Source of the DNA: Mycolicibacterium boenickei
GTDB lineage: Bacteria > Actinomycetota > Actinomycetes > Mycobacteriales > Mycobacteriaceae
DNA: 64,000 nucleotides
Direction: 5' to 3'
Assembly: GCF_010731295.1 (NCBI RefSeq)
Contig: NZ_AP022579.1
Coordinates: forward strand, 2,108,001-2,172,000
Shown: piece after piece, positions 16,476-24,886 of the stretch
Layout of the letters: each line of letters begins with the position of its first letter
Numbering within the stretch: the stretch's first letter is position 1
Translations under genes and position numbers: made by a program
Notes under the pieces: model-generated
The model's input: only the letters and a program-made list of their open reading frames with translations
The model's database searches: none
Told to the model about the DNA's origin: nothing

Positions 16476-17833
16476 CAGATGCTCCCAACTTCAGGCCGAG
16501 CCAACCCAAGGTGCTCACGCAGCGTTGCCCCTTCGTACTCAGTACGGAACACACCACGTTGCTGCAGCAGCGGCACCACCTGGTCGACGAATTCCTCGTA
16601 AATCCCAGGCAGATACGCCGCCGAAATGATGAATCCGTCAGCGGCCCCGGCCTCAAAGTGACTAACCAATTGATCAGCGATCTGTTCGGCAGTTCCGGCC
16701 CACTGCGGTACAAACCCGACGTTGGTGCCGTATCGTCGACCCAGCTCGGCCAACGTCAGGTCCGCACCGCCACCGGCCACCGCAGAAAACATCTGCAACA
16801 TGGTCGGCACGTGACGATCACCGAGATCGGCGACGATGTCGGAAAACTTCGTATCCAGCGGATACTTGGAGAGATCCAAACCGCTATGGCTCGACAACGT
16901 CGACAAACCCACCTCGGGATGGACCAGAGAATTGAGATATTCCAGACGCTCACGGGCCACCTGCTCAGTCTCACCGAGTACTGGCATTACCGCGGTGAAC
17001 ACCTTTGTTTGCTCCGGGTCACGTCCCGCGGCCGCAACGTGAGCTTTGATGTCCTGATAGACCGCGCGCATGATGTCGAGGTTGGGCGAGACGCTGAATA
17101 CTGCTTCGGCCCAGCGCCCCGCGAAGCGACGCCCGCGCGGTGACAAGCCGGCCTGCAGGATCACCGGTTCGCCCTGGCGTGACCGTGGAACCTGCAAGGG
17201 GCCACGGACGGACAACCAGTGGCCACGATGATTGACGTATTGAACCTTCTTGGGGTCGGCGAACCGACCGCCAATCTTGTCCAACAACAAGGCATCCTCG
17301 GACCAAGAACTCCATAGCTTCTTGACTGCCTCCAAGAATTCGTCAGCGCGGTCATATCGGATGTCGTGCTCAAGGTGCTCGTCCACGCCGAAGTTGCGTG
17401 CTTCCGAGTCGTTGAGCGACGTGACCACATTCCACGAGATCCGGCCATCAGACAGGTTGTCGAGCGTGGCAAACACCCGAGCCACGTGATACGGCGGGTA
17501 GTACGTTGTGGAAACCGTAGCGCCCAGACCCAAACGTTCCGTCACCGCAGCCATAGTCGCTATCACGCTGGTCGGCTCCAGCGCCACCGCGCCCTGGCCA
17601 CCCAGGCCGACCCCGGTCTCCAAGTTCTCACCATAGCTGTCTTCGATGGCCAGGCCATCGGGAAGAAATAACAGGTCAAACTTTCCCCGCTCCAGGGTCC
17701 GTGCAATCTGCTTGTAGAACTCGCCAGTCAGAAATCCGTTCGTGGCACCAACATGGCGCCACGCGCCATGCGCGTGAGTGACGTTGCCGGCCGAGAAAAA
17801 CCCGGCCAAATGTAGTTGGCGTTGTTCAGCCAT
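16475..17833 (-). CDS. dszA: Dibenzothiophene-sulfone monooxygenase DszA (452 aa)
   Basis: An FMNH2-dependent monooxygenase of the NtaA/SnaA/DszA group (bacterial-luciferase fold) that opens dibenzothiophene sulfone to hydroxybiphenyl sulfinate. It matches Rhodococcus DszA closely: [69 protein letters not shown]. The usual length is 453. It is the first gene of the operon, with GGAGG about 12 bases before the ATG. No flavin reductase (DszD) gene is nearby. Reduced flavin must come from elsewhere in the genome, as in Rhodococcus. Confidence 0.95.
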   Translation of the reverse strand: MAEQRQLHLAGFFSAGNVTHAHGAWRHVGATNGFLTGEFYKQIARTLERGKFDLLFLPDGLAIEDSYGENLETGVGLGGQGAVALEPTSVIATMAAVTERLGLGATVSTTYYPPYHVARVFATLDNLSDGRISWNVVTSLNDSEARNFGVDEHLEHDIRYDRADEFLEAVKKLWSSWSEDALLLDKIGGRFADPKKVQYVNHRGHWLSVRGPLQVPRSRQGEPVILQAGLSPRGRRFAGRWAEAVFSVSPNLDIMRAVYQDIKAHVAAAGRDPEQTKVFTAVMPVLGETEQVARERLEYLNSLVHPEVGLSTLSSHSGLDLSKYPLDTKFSDIVADLGDRHVPTMLQMFSAVAGGGADLTLAELGRRYGTNVGFVPQWAGTAEQIADQLVSHFEAGAADGFIISAAYLPGIYEEFVDQVVPLLQQRGVFRTEYEGATLREHLGLARPEVGSI

Positions 17834-18005
17834 TATCAGCAGTGCCTCCGTGGGGATCAGATACCGGACACCGATGCTCGACCACCAGCCTGGACCCCAA
17901 CAGGGTTAGGAGACCAATGATTTTTAAGGCCCCGGAGTGTGTCGTCGGTGGCCCGGCACCTACCTATCTCGGGGTAACCGGACGGCTGCCAGGAGGGTAT
18001 ATTAG
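17834..18005. other. Upstream region of the dsz operon
   Basis: It should hold the sulfur-repressible dsz promoter. I see no confident -10/-35 pair or palindrome. The region is more AT-rich than its surroundings and joins directly to an HNH-endonuclease remnant, so a recombination junction probably lies within it. Confidence 0.4.
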
Positions 18006-18263
18006 GAACTTGTCACCAATCTCGTCCTGGTCTGCCCCTATCACCACCGTGCCCACCACCGCGGCGAGATCACCATCACCGGTCCCGCACACCGACTCGT
18101 CGTCACCGACCACACCGGGAAACAGCTCCACGGCGGATCGCTGGCCCGTCCACCCACCACACCCCCACCTGACGTTCGGCCGTGCCCCGGGCCGACCGGG
18201 GAACGCGCCCACTGGTGGTGGTACCCACCCTTCCAACCCCAACCACCACCAGAAGCCGCATAG
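18006..18263 (+). pseudogene. Remnant of a 13E12-repeat (DUF222) HNH endonuclease, C-terminal end only
   Basis: A frame open from 18006 to the TAG at 18261-18263 has no start codon and follows an in-frame stop at 18003. It reads NLVLVCPYHHRAHHRGEI, GSLARPP and finally ERAHWWWYHPFQPQPPPEAA. That is the typical C terminus of mycobacterial 13E12-repeat HNH nucleases, including the HHRxxHHRG part of the HNH site. The N-terminal DUF222 domain is absent. These genes are repeated in mycobacterial genomes and are hot spots for insertion. A shadow ORF in another frame (17842-18297) is not a gene. Confidence 0.82.
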
Positions 18264-18273
18264 CCTCCGAGGC

Positions 18274-19260
18274 TCAGGTGAGTACAGGGGCGGGTAGCTC
18301 GCAGAAGCTGTGGCACACCCGGTCGCGGACGACGATGTCGGTGGTCTCGGGGTCGAACCAGCGGTCGACCACTGCCCAGTGGATCGGATGCATCAGGTAG
18401 GGGCCCATCAGACCGTCGACGTCGGTGAATTCCTGTTCGAAGACGTGCGTCCACTCGCTGGTGCCGATGGCCTGCTCTACCCGGCTCAGTTGCCACGCGG
18501 CGATCGTCGACACGTATCGGGGCATCGACGCGAGTTCGCGTTCGAATGCCGCGACCGTCTCGGCCTCTACCTCGGCAGGGACTCGCAGCAGCAGCGCGCG
18601 GTACACGGTGCCACTGCCGCGGCGGAGTGGACTTCCCTGGTAGGTGACGCCGTTTACCCGGGTGATCGCCGGATCGGTCAGCGCGGCGTCGAAACCGCTG
18701 TTCTCCCAGTCGCTGTCGCAGGCAAACCGCAGATGGACCAGGATGTCGCCGCCGTTGCGCGATCCCGCCAACGTCGGCTGCACCAGTGCGCGCAGCGCAC
18801 CGCTGCGTGCAGCGGCATCGCGCAGGGCCACCAGGACGCGGCTGCGATCGGACTCTGCGACGTCGACCAGACGGGTGACTCCGACCGTGGCGGGTCCCGC
18901 TGATGTGCCGGGCGCGGCAAGTGGGGTAGCAGGGACGGTGACGTCATCGGCCGCGGAGGCAACACTGCGGCTACGTTCGAGGACAAGGTCGGCGATGCTG
19001 TCCCACCAACGCGCCACAGAAGGGTCGGGCCGACCCTGCCAGGTCATCTGCCACCAGGCTTGAGGGCTCGGCAGCGTCCAGGTGATCGTCACCACGTTGG
19101 ATCGGTCCTCGAACCAGATGGGTGGACTGACCAGGACATCGCGCAATGTCATACCGCGTTCGCGCGCCCCAGGGGCATACCCGGCCAGGTAGGTGTCGAT
19201 GAACTTCTGGGCACAGCCCGGCGCGGTGACCACCCGATCGATCACGAAAACCTCGGTCAT
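18274..19260 (-). CDS. Dabb-type (alpha-beta barrel) protein of the catabolic cluster (328 aa)
   Basis: I recognise dimeric alpha-beta-barrel-like segments: an N-terminal part (about 1-100, ending WWQMTWQGRPDPSVARWWDS) and a C-terminal part (about 225-315, ELASMPRYVSTIAAWQLSRV, then MHPIHWAVVDRWFD). The middle is of the same general type. Such domains occur in small-molecule-binding or lyase/cyclase-like proteins, and the exact reaction is unknown. It is divergent from the OYE gene and lies at the left edge of the steroid-like cluster. A second protein of comparable architecture is at 32767-33543. Confidence 0.6.
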   Translation of the reverse strand: MTEVFVIDRVVTAPGCAQKFIDTYLAGYAPGARERGMTLRDVLVSPPIWFEDRSNVVTITWTLPSPQAWWQMTWQGRPDPSVARWWDSIADLVLERSRSVASAADDVTVPATPLAAPGTSAGPATVGVTRLVDVAESDRSRVLVALRDAAARSGALRALVQPTLAGSRNGGDILVHLRFACDSDWENSGFDAALTDPAITRVNGVTYQGSPLRRGSGTVYRALLLRVPAEVEAETVAAFERELASMPRYVSTIAAWQLSRVEQAIGTSEWTHVFEQEFTDVDGLMGPYLMHPIHWAVVDRWFDPETTDIVVRDRVCHSFCELPAPVLT

Positions 19261-19360
19261 GAAACGAGATTACGGCCGGCCATCACGACGGGCCGCGCGC
19301 ATTCCCGACCATCGGGAAACCACCGTTGACGGCGGAGGGGGTCAGCGCGAAGGTGTGCCG

Positions 19361-20566
19361 ATGACCGATCCGTTCAGCCCCACCCAGTTGGGTCCGGTGG
19401 CACTGCGTAACCGTGTGATCAAGGCCGCCACATCAGAAGGCCGCTCGCCCGACGGCCTGGTCACCGACGACCTCATCGACTTCCATCGCAGCTTCGCCGA
19501 GGGCGGGGTCGGGATGACCACTGTCGCCTATTGCTGTGTGTCTCCCCAAGGGGCGAGCGCACCTGGCCAGATCGTGATGGACAGCAAGGCGCTGCCGGGC
19601 CTGCGAAGGCTCACTGACGCCGTGCACGCTGCGGGAGCAGCCATTTCGGCGCAGCTCGGGCATGCCGGGGTGGTGGCGCAGAAAAAGCTGACCGGCGTCA
19701 CCGCGGTGGCACCGAGCCGATTCGTCAACCCGACCTCCTTCGCCTACTGCCGCGAGATCACCCGCGCCGAGATCGCTCGCGTGATCGACCAGTTCGGTGC
19801 GGCAGCCCAGGTGGCGGTCGACGCCGGATTCGACGCCGTCGAACTGCACTTCGGGCACCTCTATCTGCCCAGCTCGTTTTTGAGCCCGCTGATCAATCGA
19901 CGCAAGGACGAGTACGGCGGTGACATCGACAACCGCTCGCGGCTCGTGCGGGAGATCGCGGCACGAGTTCGCGAGGTGGTCGGTGACCAGATCGCGGTGA
20001 TCGCCAAGCTGGACATGGACGACGGTCTTCCCGGCAGCATCTGGATCGACGAGGCGTTGCGGACAGCTCAACTTCTCGATGCCGATGCCACCCTCGATGC
20101 GATCGAGCTGACTCAGGGTTCGTCGGTGTACAAGCCCATGTACCTGTTCCGCGGCGACGTCCCGGTCAAGGAGTTCGCGAAGGTGATGCCGCCGGCCTTG
20201 CGCCCGGCCATCAGACTGGTGGGCAAGCGGACGATGGGTGTCTACCCGTATCGAGACCTCTACATGCTCGAGGCGGCCCGGCAGTTCGTTCCGTTGATGC
20301 GCAACACCAAACTGATTCTGCTGGGCGGCATCAACGATCGCGAGCACCTTGAGATAGGCATGCGGGAAGGGTTCGACTTCTTCGCCATGGGGCGGGCCCT
20401 GCTGCGGGAACCGGCCCGGGTCAACACGATGATCTCCGGACCCGCGTCCCGCGGCCGCTGCAATCACAACAACAAGTGCATGGTGACGGTGTTCGGTCGG
20501 ACCCACTGCGTACTCGACCCCGAGCAGCGGTACGGTGCCGTGCTACCGGCCGAGCAGCTCACCTAG
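19361..20566 (+). CDS. NADH:flavin oxidoreductase / old yellow enzyme family (401 aa)
   Basis: A FMN-binding TIM barrel of the OYE family: N-terminal LGPVALRNRVIKAATSEGRS, the AQLGHAG motif, AGFDAVELHFGHLYLPSSFL and YGGDIDNRSRLVREI. A C-terminal Cys group (RGRCNHNNKCM, THC) suggests an iron-sulfur site, as in 2,4-dienoyl-CoA-reductase-type members, but the FAD/NAD domain is missing. It could reduce an enone or dienone of a polycyclic substrate. The ATG at 19361 is chosen at the family start; the in-frame ORF from 19193 overlaps the divergent Dabb gene. It overlaps the convergent esterase by 24 bases. Confidence 0.85.
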   Translation: MTDPFSPTQLGPVALRNRVIKAATSEGRSPDGLVTDDLIDFHRSFAEGGVGMTTVAYCCVSPQGASAPGQIVMDSKALPGLRRLTDAVHAAGAAISAQLGHAGVVAQKKLTGVTAVAPSRFVNPTSFAYCREITRAEIARVIDQFGAAAQVAVDAGFDAVELHFGHLYLPSSFLSPLINRRKDEYGGDIDNRSRLVREIAARVREVVGDQIAVIAKLDMDDGLPGSIWIDEALRTAQLLDADATLDAIELTQGSSVYKPMYLFRGDVPVKEFAKVMPPALRPAIRLVGKRTMGVYPYRDLYMLEAARQFVPLMRNTKLILLGGINDREHLEIGMREGFDFFAMGRALLREPARVNTMISGPASRGRCNHNNKCMVTVFGRTHCVLDPEQRYGAVLPAEQLT

Positions 20567-21466
20567 CGCGTCGCCGGCCTGTCGCCTCGCCTGGTGCGCG
20601 ATGTCGAGCATCGGCATCGTCATGAATCCGTGGATGCCACCGTCGAACGCGCACCGCACAGTCGGTACCCCGGCCGCCTCGAGGGCATCGGTGTAGGCGA
20701 TGCCCTCATCCCGCAGCGGATCGTGGCCCGCGAGCACGACAGCCGCAGGCGGCAACCCGCCGAGGTCACCGTGTAGCGGTGAGGCATAGGGGTTTTGGCG
20801 ATCCGCGACGGTGGGGACGTACTGATCCCAATACCACTGCAGTGCCGGGCGAGGGTTGTAGAAGCCCTGGCCAAACGCCAGGTACGAGTCGGTGTCGAAA
20901 TCCGCACCGATCACCGGATACAGCAGAAGTTGGGCGGCCAGCTCCGGTCCGCCGCGATCACGGGCCATCATTGTGGTCACGGCCGCGAGATTGCCGCCCG
21001 CGCTGTCGCCGCCCACCGCCACCCGTACCGGGTCGGCGCCCAACTCGGCGGCGTGCTCGACAGCCCAGCAAGTAGCGGCGTAGAGGTCTTCGGCAGCAGT
21101 GGGCCACCGGTGCTCGGGCGCCAATCGGTAGCCCACCGAAACCACTACGGCAGGAATGAGATTGGCGAGGTTGCGGCACAACCCATCGTGACTGTCGAGG
21201 TCGCAGAACACGAACCCGCCACCGTGGGCGTAGACCAGCATGGGAAGCGGGCCGGGTGCATCGGGGCGGTAGATCCGGACGTCGACACGGCCGTTGTCCA
21301 CCGCCACCTGATCGTCGGCCACGGAGCCGACCGGCTCGGGTTGAGGGTTTGCGACGAAGCGGGCGCGGATCGCCGCACGGGCTTGTGCGCCCGTCATCGT
21401 GTGTACCGGAGGGAAGCCCGAATCGAGGGTTTCGATCAGATCCGCGATCTGAGGATCGAGGGTCAT
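20543..21466 (-). CDS. HSL-family alpha/beta hydrolase (lipase/esterase, 307 aa)
   Basis: A hormone-sensitive-lipase type esterase: the oxyanion motif HGGG at 81-84, nucleophile Ser155 in GDSAGG, an Asp in the GHDPLRDEG region and a His in DGGIHGF. It hydrolyses short-chain esters or lactones. In this cluster it could open a lactone made by the Baeyer-Villiger enzyme (inference). It is translated after the IclR gene with a 4-base overlap, so the regulator and esterase form one operon. Confidence 0.87.
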   Translation of the reverse strand: MTLDPQIADLIETLDSGFPPVHTMTGAQARAAIRARFVANPQPEPVGSVADDQVAVDNGRVDVRIYRPDAPGPLPMLVYAHGGGFVFCDLDSHDGLCRNLANLIPAVVVSVGYRLAPEHRWPTAAEDLYAATCWAVEHAAELGADPVRVAVGGDSAGGNLAAVTTMMARDRGGPELAAQLLLYPVIGADFDTDSYLAFGQGFYNPRPALQWYWDQYVPTVADRQNPYASPLHGDLGGLPPAAVVLAGHDPLRDEGIAYTDALEAAGVPTVRCAFDGGIHGFMTMPMLDIAHQARRQAGDALGELLGR

Positions 21467-22314
21467 GCCGGCAGTAGCGCGGTCGAAGCCCGCAACCCGT
21501 TGGCGCCTGAAACAGTGTTCGTGACGCGCAGCGGCCGCAGCGGCTGCAAAGTGGGGACCACCTGTCGAGGGCCGACTTCGGCATTGCGCCAGATACCCAT
21601 CGCGGTCATCCGCACCGGAGCCGCCAGCCGGTGGTCAAAGGTCATGCGGCTCATCGGGCCGCACACCGACACCGCCGCGACGGCAGCCCCGATCGGGCCG
21701 ATCGGCGCTGCGACACACCCGAATCCGGCCAGTGATTCTTCGCGCTCGAACGCCACCCCGTGCGCGCGGACCTTGGCCAGCTCGGCGACCAGCTGCCGCT
21801 CACCGCTGATCGAGAACCGCGTCTTACGTTCGGTGAAGTCGACTTCGCATGATGGGTTGTCGGCCAGGATCGCCTTGCCGACCGCCGTACAGTGCGCGGG
21901 TTGGCGTCCTCCGATCCGGGTCGGGATGGCCGCCACCATCTGGTCACCGATCTTCTCCAGGTACACCACGTCGGAACCGTCGAGGACCGCGAGGTGGACG
22001 ACCAGTCCGGTGGCCCGGTGCAGATCGCGGAGCAACGGAATCGCCGCTTGATGGATGCGGTCTTGATGCAGGGCCAGCGAGCCCAGCTCGACCAGCCGCA
22101 TGCCCAACTCGTAGTCACGGCCGTCGCGGCGCAGCCACCGTAGGTGAACGAGGCGCTCCAGGATGCGGTGGGCCGACGAACGCGGCAGCCCGGTCCGCCG
22201 CACGATCTCTGCCAATGTCAGCCGGCCCGGTCCGTCGAAGACATCGAGAACCAGGGAAACCCGGTCGATGACGGCGCTGGGCGTCTCGCCGGCCTTCTCG
22301 ACAGCCATTGTCAT
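21463..22314 (-). CDS. IclR-family regulator 1 (283 aa)
   Basis: N-terminal winged helix (about 15-75: TLAEIVRRTGLPRSSAHRIL) and a C-terminal effector-binding IclR domain (about 95-255). Its sequence is clearly related to the second IclR of the cluster (34396-35247), which has the same length. A long palindrome (22345-22375) directly upstream is the likely operator. It heads the esterase operon and probably controls the divergent catabolic genes; the effector is unknown. Confidence 0.88.
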   Translation of the reverse strand: MTMAVEKAGETPSAVIDRVSLVLDVFDGPGRLTLAEIVRRTGLPRSSAHRILERLVHLRWLRRDGRDYELGMRLVELGSLALHQDRIHQAAIPLLRDLHRATGLVVHLAVLDGSDVVYLEKIGDQMVAAIPTRIGGRQPAHCTAVGKAILADNPSCEVDFTERKTRFSISGERQLVAELAKVRAHGVAFEREESLAGFGCVAAPIGPIGAAVAAVSVCGPMSRMTFDHRLAAPVRMTAMGIWRNAEVGPRQVVPTLQPLRPLRVTNTVSGANGLRASTALLPA

Positions 22315-22344
22315 GAGGGACCTCCCACTCTGGAGTCATGTGCC

Positions 22345-22375
22345 ACAGGCATATGACTATTAGTCATATGCCTGT
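22345..22375. promoter_or_regulatory. Perfect 14-3-14 palindrome, probable IclR operator
   Basis: The left arm ACAGGCATATGACT is separated by ATT from its exact complement on the right. It lies 31-61 bases upstream of the IclR start, in the gap between two minus-strand units. Its length and symmetry fit a dimer or tetramer binding site. Confidence 0.75.
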
Positions 22376-22438
22376 TTGTAGCATATTGATGTGGGTGCTG
22401 TCACATGAACAGCCGAATGCGATCGGGGTCATGAAGAG

Positions 22439-22463
22439 ACCCCCGCCGCATAGCGGCGGGGGT
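22439..22463 (-). terminator. Strong GC-rich hairpin after the KstD-like gene
   Basis: ACCCCCGCCGC, loop ATA, GCGGCGGGGGT: a perfect 11-bp stem. It begins about 40 bases downstream of the stop of the 22503-23969 gene. It would end the minus-strand catabolic operon before the IclR promoter. Confidence 0.75.
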
Positions 22464-22502
22464 CGATGCATCTGACGATGCCTGCAAGGGCGTGAGCAGC
22501 GG

Positions 22503-23969
22503 CTATGCCTGAGACGCGGCCCGTCCGGCCCGGCGTCCGTAGAAACTCCCGTCGCCCAGGGATACGCCGCTCGCATAGCCCCATGCCGCGAGTCCCGCGG
22601 TGCACCGTCCGGCGGCGAACAAGCCCGGGATGGGCTCGCCGCTGACATGGAGCACCTCGGCATTGAGCGTCGTGTGCAGACCGCCGAGGGTGAAACCACC
22701 GGTGCTCTCGCGGAGATCGATGGCGCCCACGGGAGATTTGATCGGCTTGAGCCACTGCGATTTCTTGTGCAACAGCGGGTCCTCGCCGCGGGCCGCACCC
22801 TCGTTGTAGGCATCGACGGTGGCTTGCAGAGAGTTCGGTGGCAGCCCGATCTCCGCTTCGAGATCGGCGACGGTGTCTGCCACCCACGTCGGCGGCCGCA
22901 TCATCAGCAGCGGTGACAGCGAGGCCATCGCCTCCTCCTGCGCGTCGCCGTCGATGATCAGGTAGGCGGTGTTGTTCTGGTGATACAGCGTCAGCTGGCC
23001 GGCCCGGCCCGGGTACGTGTCCTCGGCGACATAGCGCTGGCCGCGTTCGTTGACCAGGATCCCGCGCACCAGCTGTTGCGGATCGATGAACAACGCCACC
23101 TCGGTCGCGTCCATGTGGGCCAGATCGGCGCCGAGCGCCTGTGCCATCCGGATCGCCTGCCCGTCGTGCTGCTCGATCGAGGCGGCCGGCCGGCCGGCAA
23201 TCCGTGGGGCATAGCGAGCCACCATGGCTTCGTTGTAGGCGAAACTTCCGGTGGCCAGTACCACCCCCCGTCGGGCCCGGATGTCCATCGTGGTGCCATA
23301 GCGCCGGGTCCGGATCCCGACGACTCGGCCGTCCGACTCCACGATCAAGGCCTGCACGCGCACGTCGTACAACGACCGGGCTCCGGCCGCGGTGGCGGTG
23401 TCGACCAGACCCTTCATCAGCATGTATCCCGCGCTGGACTCGCCCTGCTTCTTGTTCTGCATCTGGGGTACGTGGCCGCGCGGAGCCGGAGCAGCGATGG
23501 TGTTGAACGGGTAGGAATTCTCCCCGCCGCTGTACATGAGGCCCTGGTCACCCATGGGCTCCCAGCCGGGCTCTCCGAAGAACTCGGCCTTGAACGGCAC
23601 CCCGCAGCTCACCAGCCAGTCGAAGTGCGCGACGCTTCCCCCGCAATAATCGGCGATGCGCTGCGCATCTGCGCCCGGGCCCATGGCTACGTTGAGGAAC
23701 GCGGCCATGTTGTCGACCGAATCCTCGAAGCCGCACGCCTTTTGGAGAGCGGTGCCGCCACCGAGGTAGATGAACCCACCTGCCATCGATGCGGCGCCGC
23801 CCCACGACCCGGTGCGTTCGAGTACCAGTACTTCGGCTCCGGTGTGTGTCGCCTCCACCGCGGCGGCTGCGCCGGCAACGCCGTAGCCGGCGATCACCAC
23901 GTCGGCTTCATCGGCCCAGTCAGTGATCGCGCCGACAGGGATCGGCTGGATGTCGTCGGTGAACGTCAC
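22503..23969 (-). CDS. FAD-binding dehydrogenase, 3-ketosteroid-delta1-dehydrogenase-like (488 aa)
   Basis: The FAD_binding_2 (fumarate reductase/KstD) architecture: dinucleotide motif GYGVAG at residues 28-33, WGGAASMAGGFIYLGGGTAL, and a C-terminal FAD segment (GLFAAGRCTAGLAAWGYASG). KstD introduces the C1-C2 double bond of 3-ketosteroids, which makes ring A aromatise after 9-hydroxylation. Here the substrate may differ. GTG at 23969 overlaps the HsaC-like stop by 4 bases (GTGA); the longer ORF is rejected. It is the last gene of the HsaA-HsaC-KstD-like operon. Confidence 0.78.
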   Translation of the reverse strand: MTFTDDIQPIPVGAITDWADEADVVIAGYGVAGAAAAVEATHTGAEVLVLERTGSWGGAASMAGGFIYLGGGTALQKACGFEDSVDNMAAFLNVAMGPGADAQRIADYCGGSVAHFDWLVSCGVPFKAEFFGEPGWEPMGDQGLMYSGGENSYPFNTIAAPAPRGHVPQMQNKKQGESSAGYMLMKGLVDTATAAGARSLYDVRVQALIVESDGRVVGIRTRRYGTTMDIRARRGVVLATGSFAYNEAMVARYAPRIAGRPAASIEQHDGQAIRMAQALGADLAHMDATEVALFIDPQQLVRGILVNERGQRYVAEDTYPGRAGQLTLYHQNNTAYLIIDGDAQEEAMASLSPLLMMRPPTWVADTVADLEAEIGLPPNSLQATVDAYNEGAARGEDPLLHKKSQWLKPIKSPVGAIDLRESTGGFTLGGLHTTLNAEVLHVSGEPIPGLFAAGRCTAGLAAWGYASGVSLGDGSFYGRRAGRAASQA

Positions 23970-24874
23970 GGGCGCATCGCCGCCGGAAGGTCTGACACCC
24001 ACTGATGACCCCAGTAGCTGTCGGCGGTGATTTCCTCAGCGGTGTAATAGGTTTCGTCGACCCGCATGCCCTCGGTGCCGAACTCGATATCCCAGTCTCC
24101 TGGAGCGCGCACATAGAACGACACCATCTTGTCGTTGGTGTGGCGGCCCAGTGTGGATGACAGCTGGAACCCCTCGGCGTTGACGCGGTCCAGGGCCTGG
24201 CCGACGGCATCGAGGGTGTCCACCTCGACCATGAGGTGGATCAGCCCCGGGTCGCGCAGATTCTGTGCCGGACAGATCGCGAGGCTGTGGTGACGCTGGT
24301 TGACTCCCATGAATCGCACCCGGACGGGCCCGAACTCCGGTGGCACCGGGACGCGGAAAGCGCCGCGCGACTTGAAACCCAGTACCTCGGTGTAGAACTG
24401 GAAGAGCCCGTTCACGTCGAGCGCAGGTAGTACGACGTGGCCCAGGCCCTGCTCGCCGGTGACGAACTTCGCACCGTGCGGTGTGACGACGGGGGAGTGG
24501 TCGAGGACCGCGCCGTGGAACACCTCCAGGGCGGTGCCTGCCGGATCATCGAACGCGATGACCTCCTCGACCCGTCGCGCGTCGGCTTCGTCGAGCGACA
24601 GCTGCTTGAACGGCACCTCCGCGGCATCGAGTGCGGCTTTGACCTGTTCAAGGTCGGCGTGGTCGCGTACCTCCCAACCGACGGTCATGATCTTGTCGAC
24701 GTCGCCGGGCACGACGATGATGCGGGCTGCGCGCTCGTCCATCCGCAGATACAGTGCCGACTCGTCGGGCCCGCGTCCTTTCGCAAAGCCCAGCACATCG
24801 AAGGCGAACTGCCGCCAGCGTTCGATGTCGGAGGCGGCAACGGTGACGTAGCCCAGGCTCTTGATCAGTCCCAT
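23966..24874 (-). CDS. HsaC-like extradiol (catechol) dioxygenase, VOC superfamily (302 aa)
   Basis: A two-domain type I extradiol dioxygenase close to HsaC (3,4-DHSA dioxygenase) and BphC. Expected Fe(II) ligands are His146 (GLGHVVLP), His213 (LIHLMVEV) and Glu264 (DIEFG). The second-shell His195-His196 (QRHHSLAI) and Tyr254 (SFYVRAPG) are also present. It cleaves an aromatic diol next to a hydroxyl. Length is standard. It lies 12 bases after the HsaA-like gene and overlaps the KstD-like gene, so these act together on a ring that becomes a catechol. Confidence 0.88.
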   Translation of the reverse strand: MGLIKSLGYVTVAASDIERWRQFAFDVLGFAKGRGPDESALYLRMDERAARIIVVPGDVDKIMTVGWEVRDHADLEQVKAALDAAEVPFKQLSLDEADARRVEEVIAFDDPAGTALEVFHGAVLDHSPVVTPHGAKFVTGEQGLGHVVLPALDVNGLFQFYTEVLGFKSRGAFRVPVPPEFGPVRVRFMGVNQRHHSLAICPAQNLRDPGLIHLMVEVDTLDAVGQALDRVNAEGFQLSSTLGRHTNDKMVSFYVRAPGDWDIEFGTEGMRVDETYYTAEEITADSYWGHQWVSDLPAAMRP

Positions 24875-24886
24875 AGGAAGCGCCTC

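Noticed and set aside
17842..18297. Plus-strand ORF of 151 codons upstream of dszA
   Set aside because: It is a Pro/Thr/Ser-rich frame. The true coding signal in this stretch is the HNH-nuclease remnant in a different frame.
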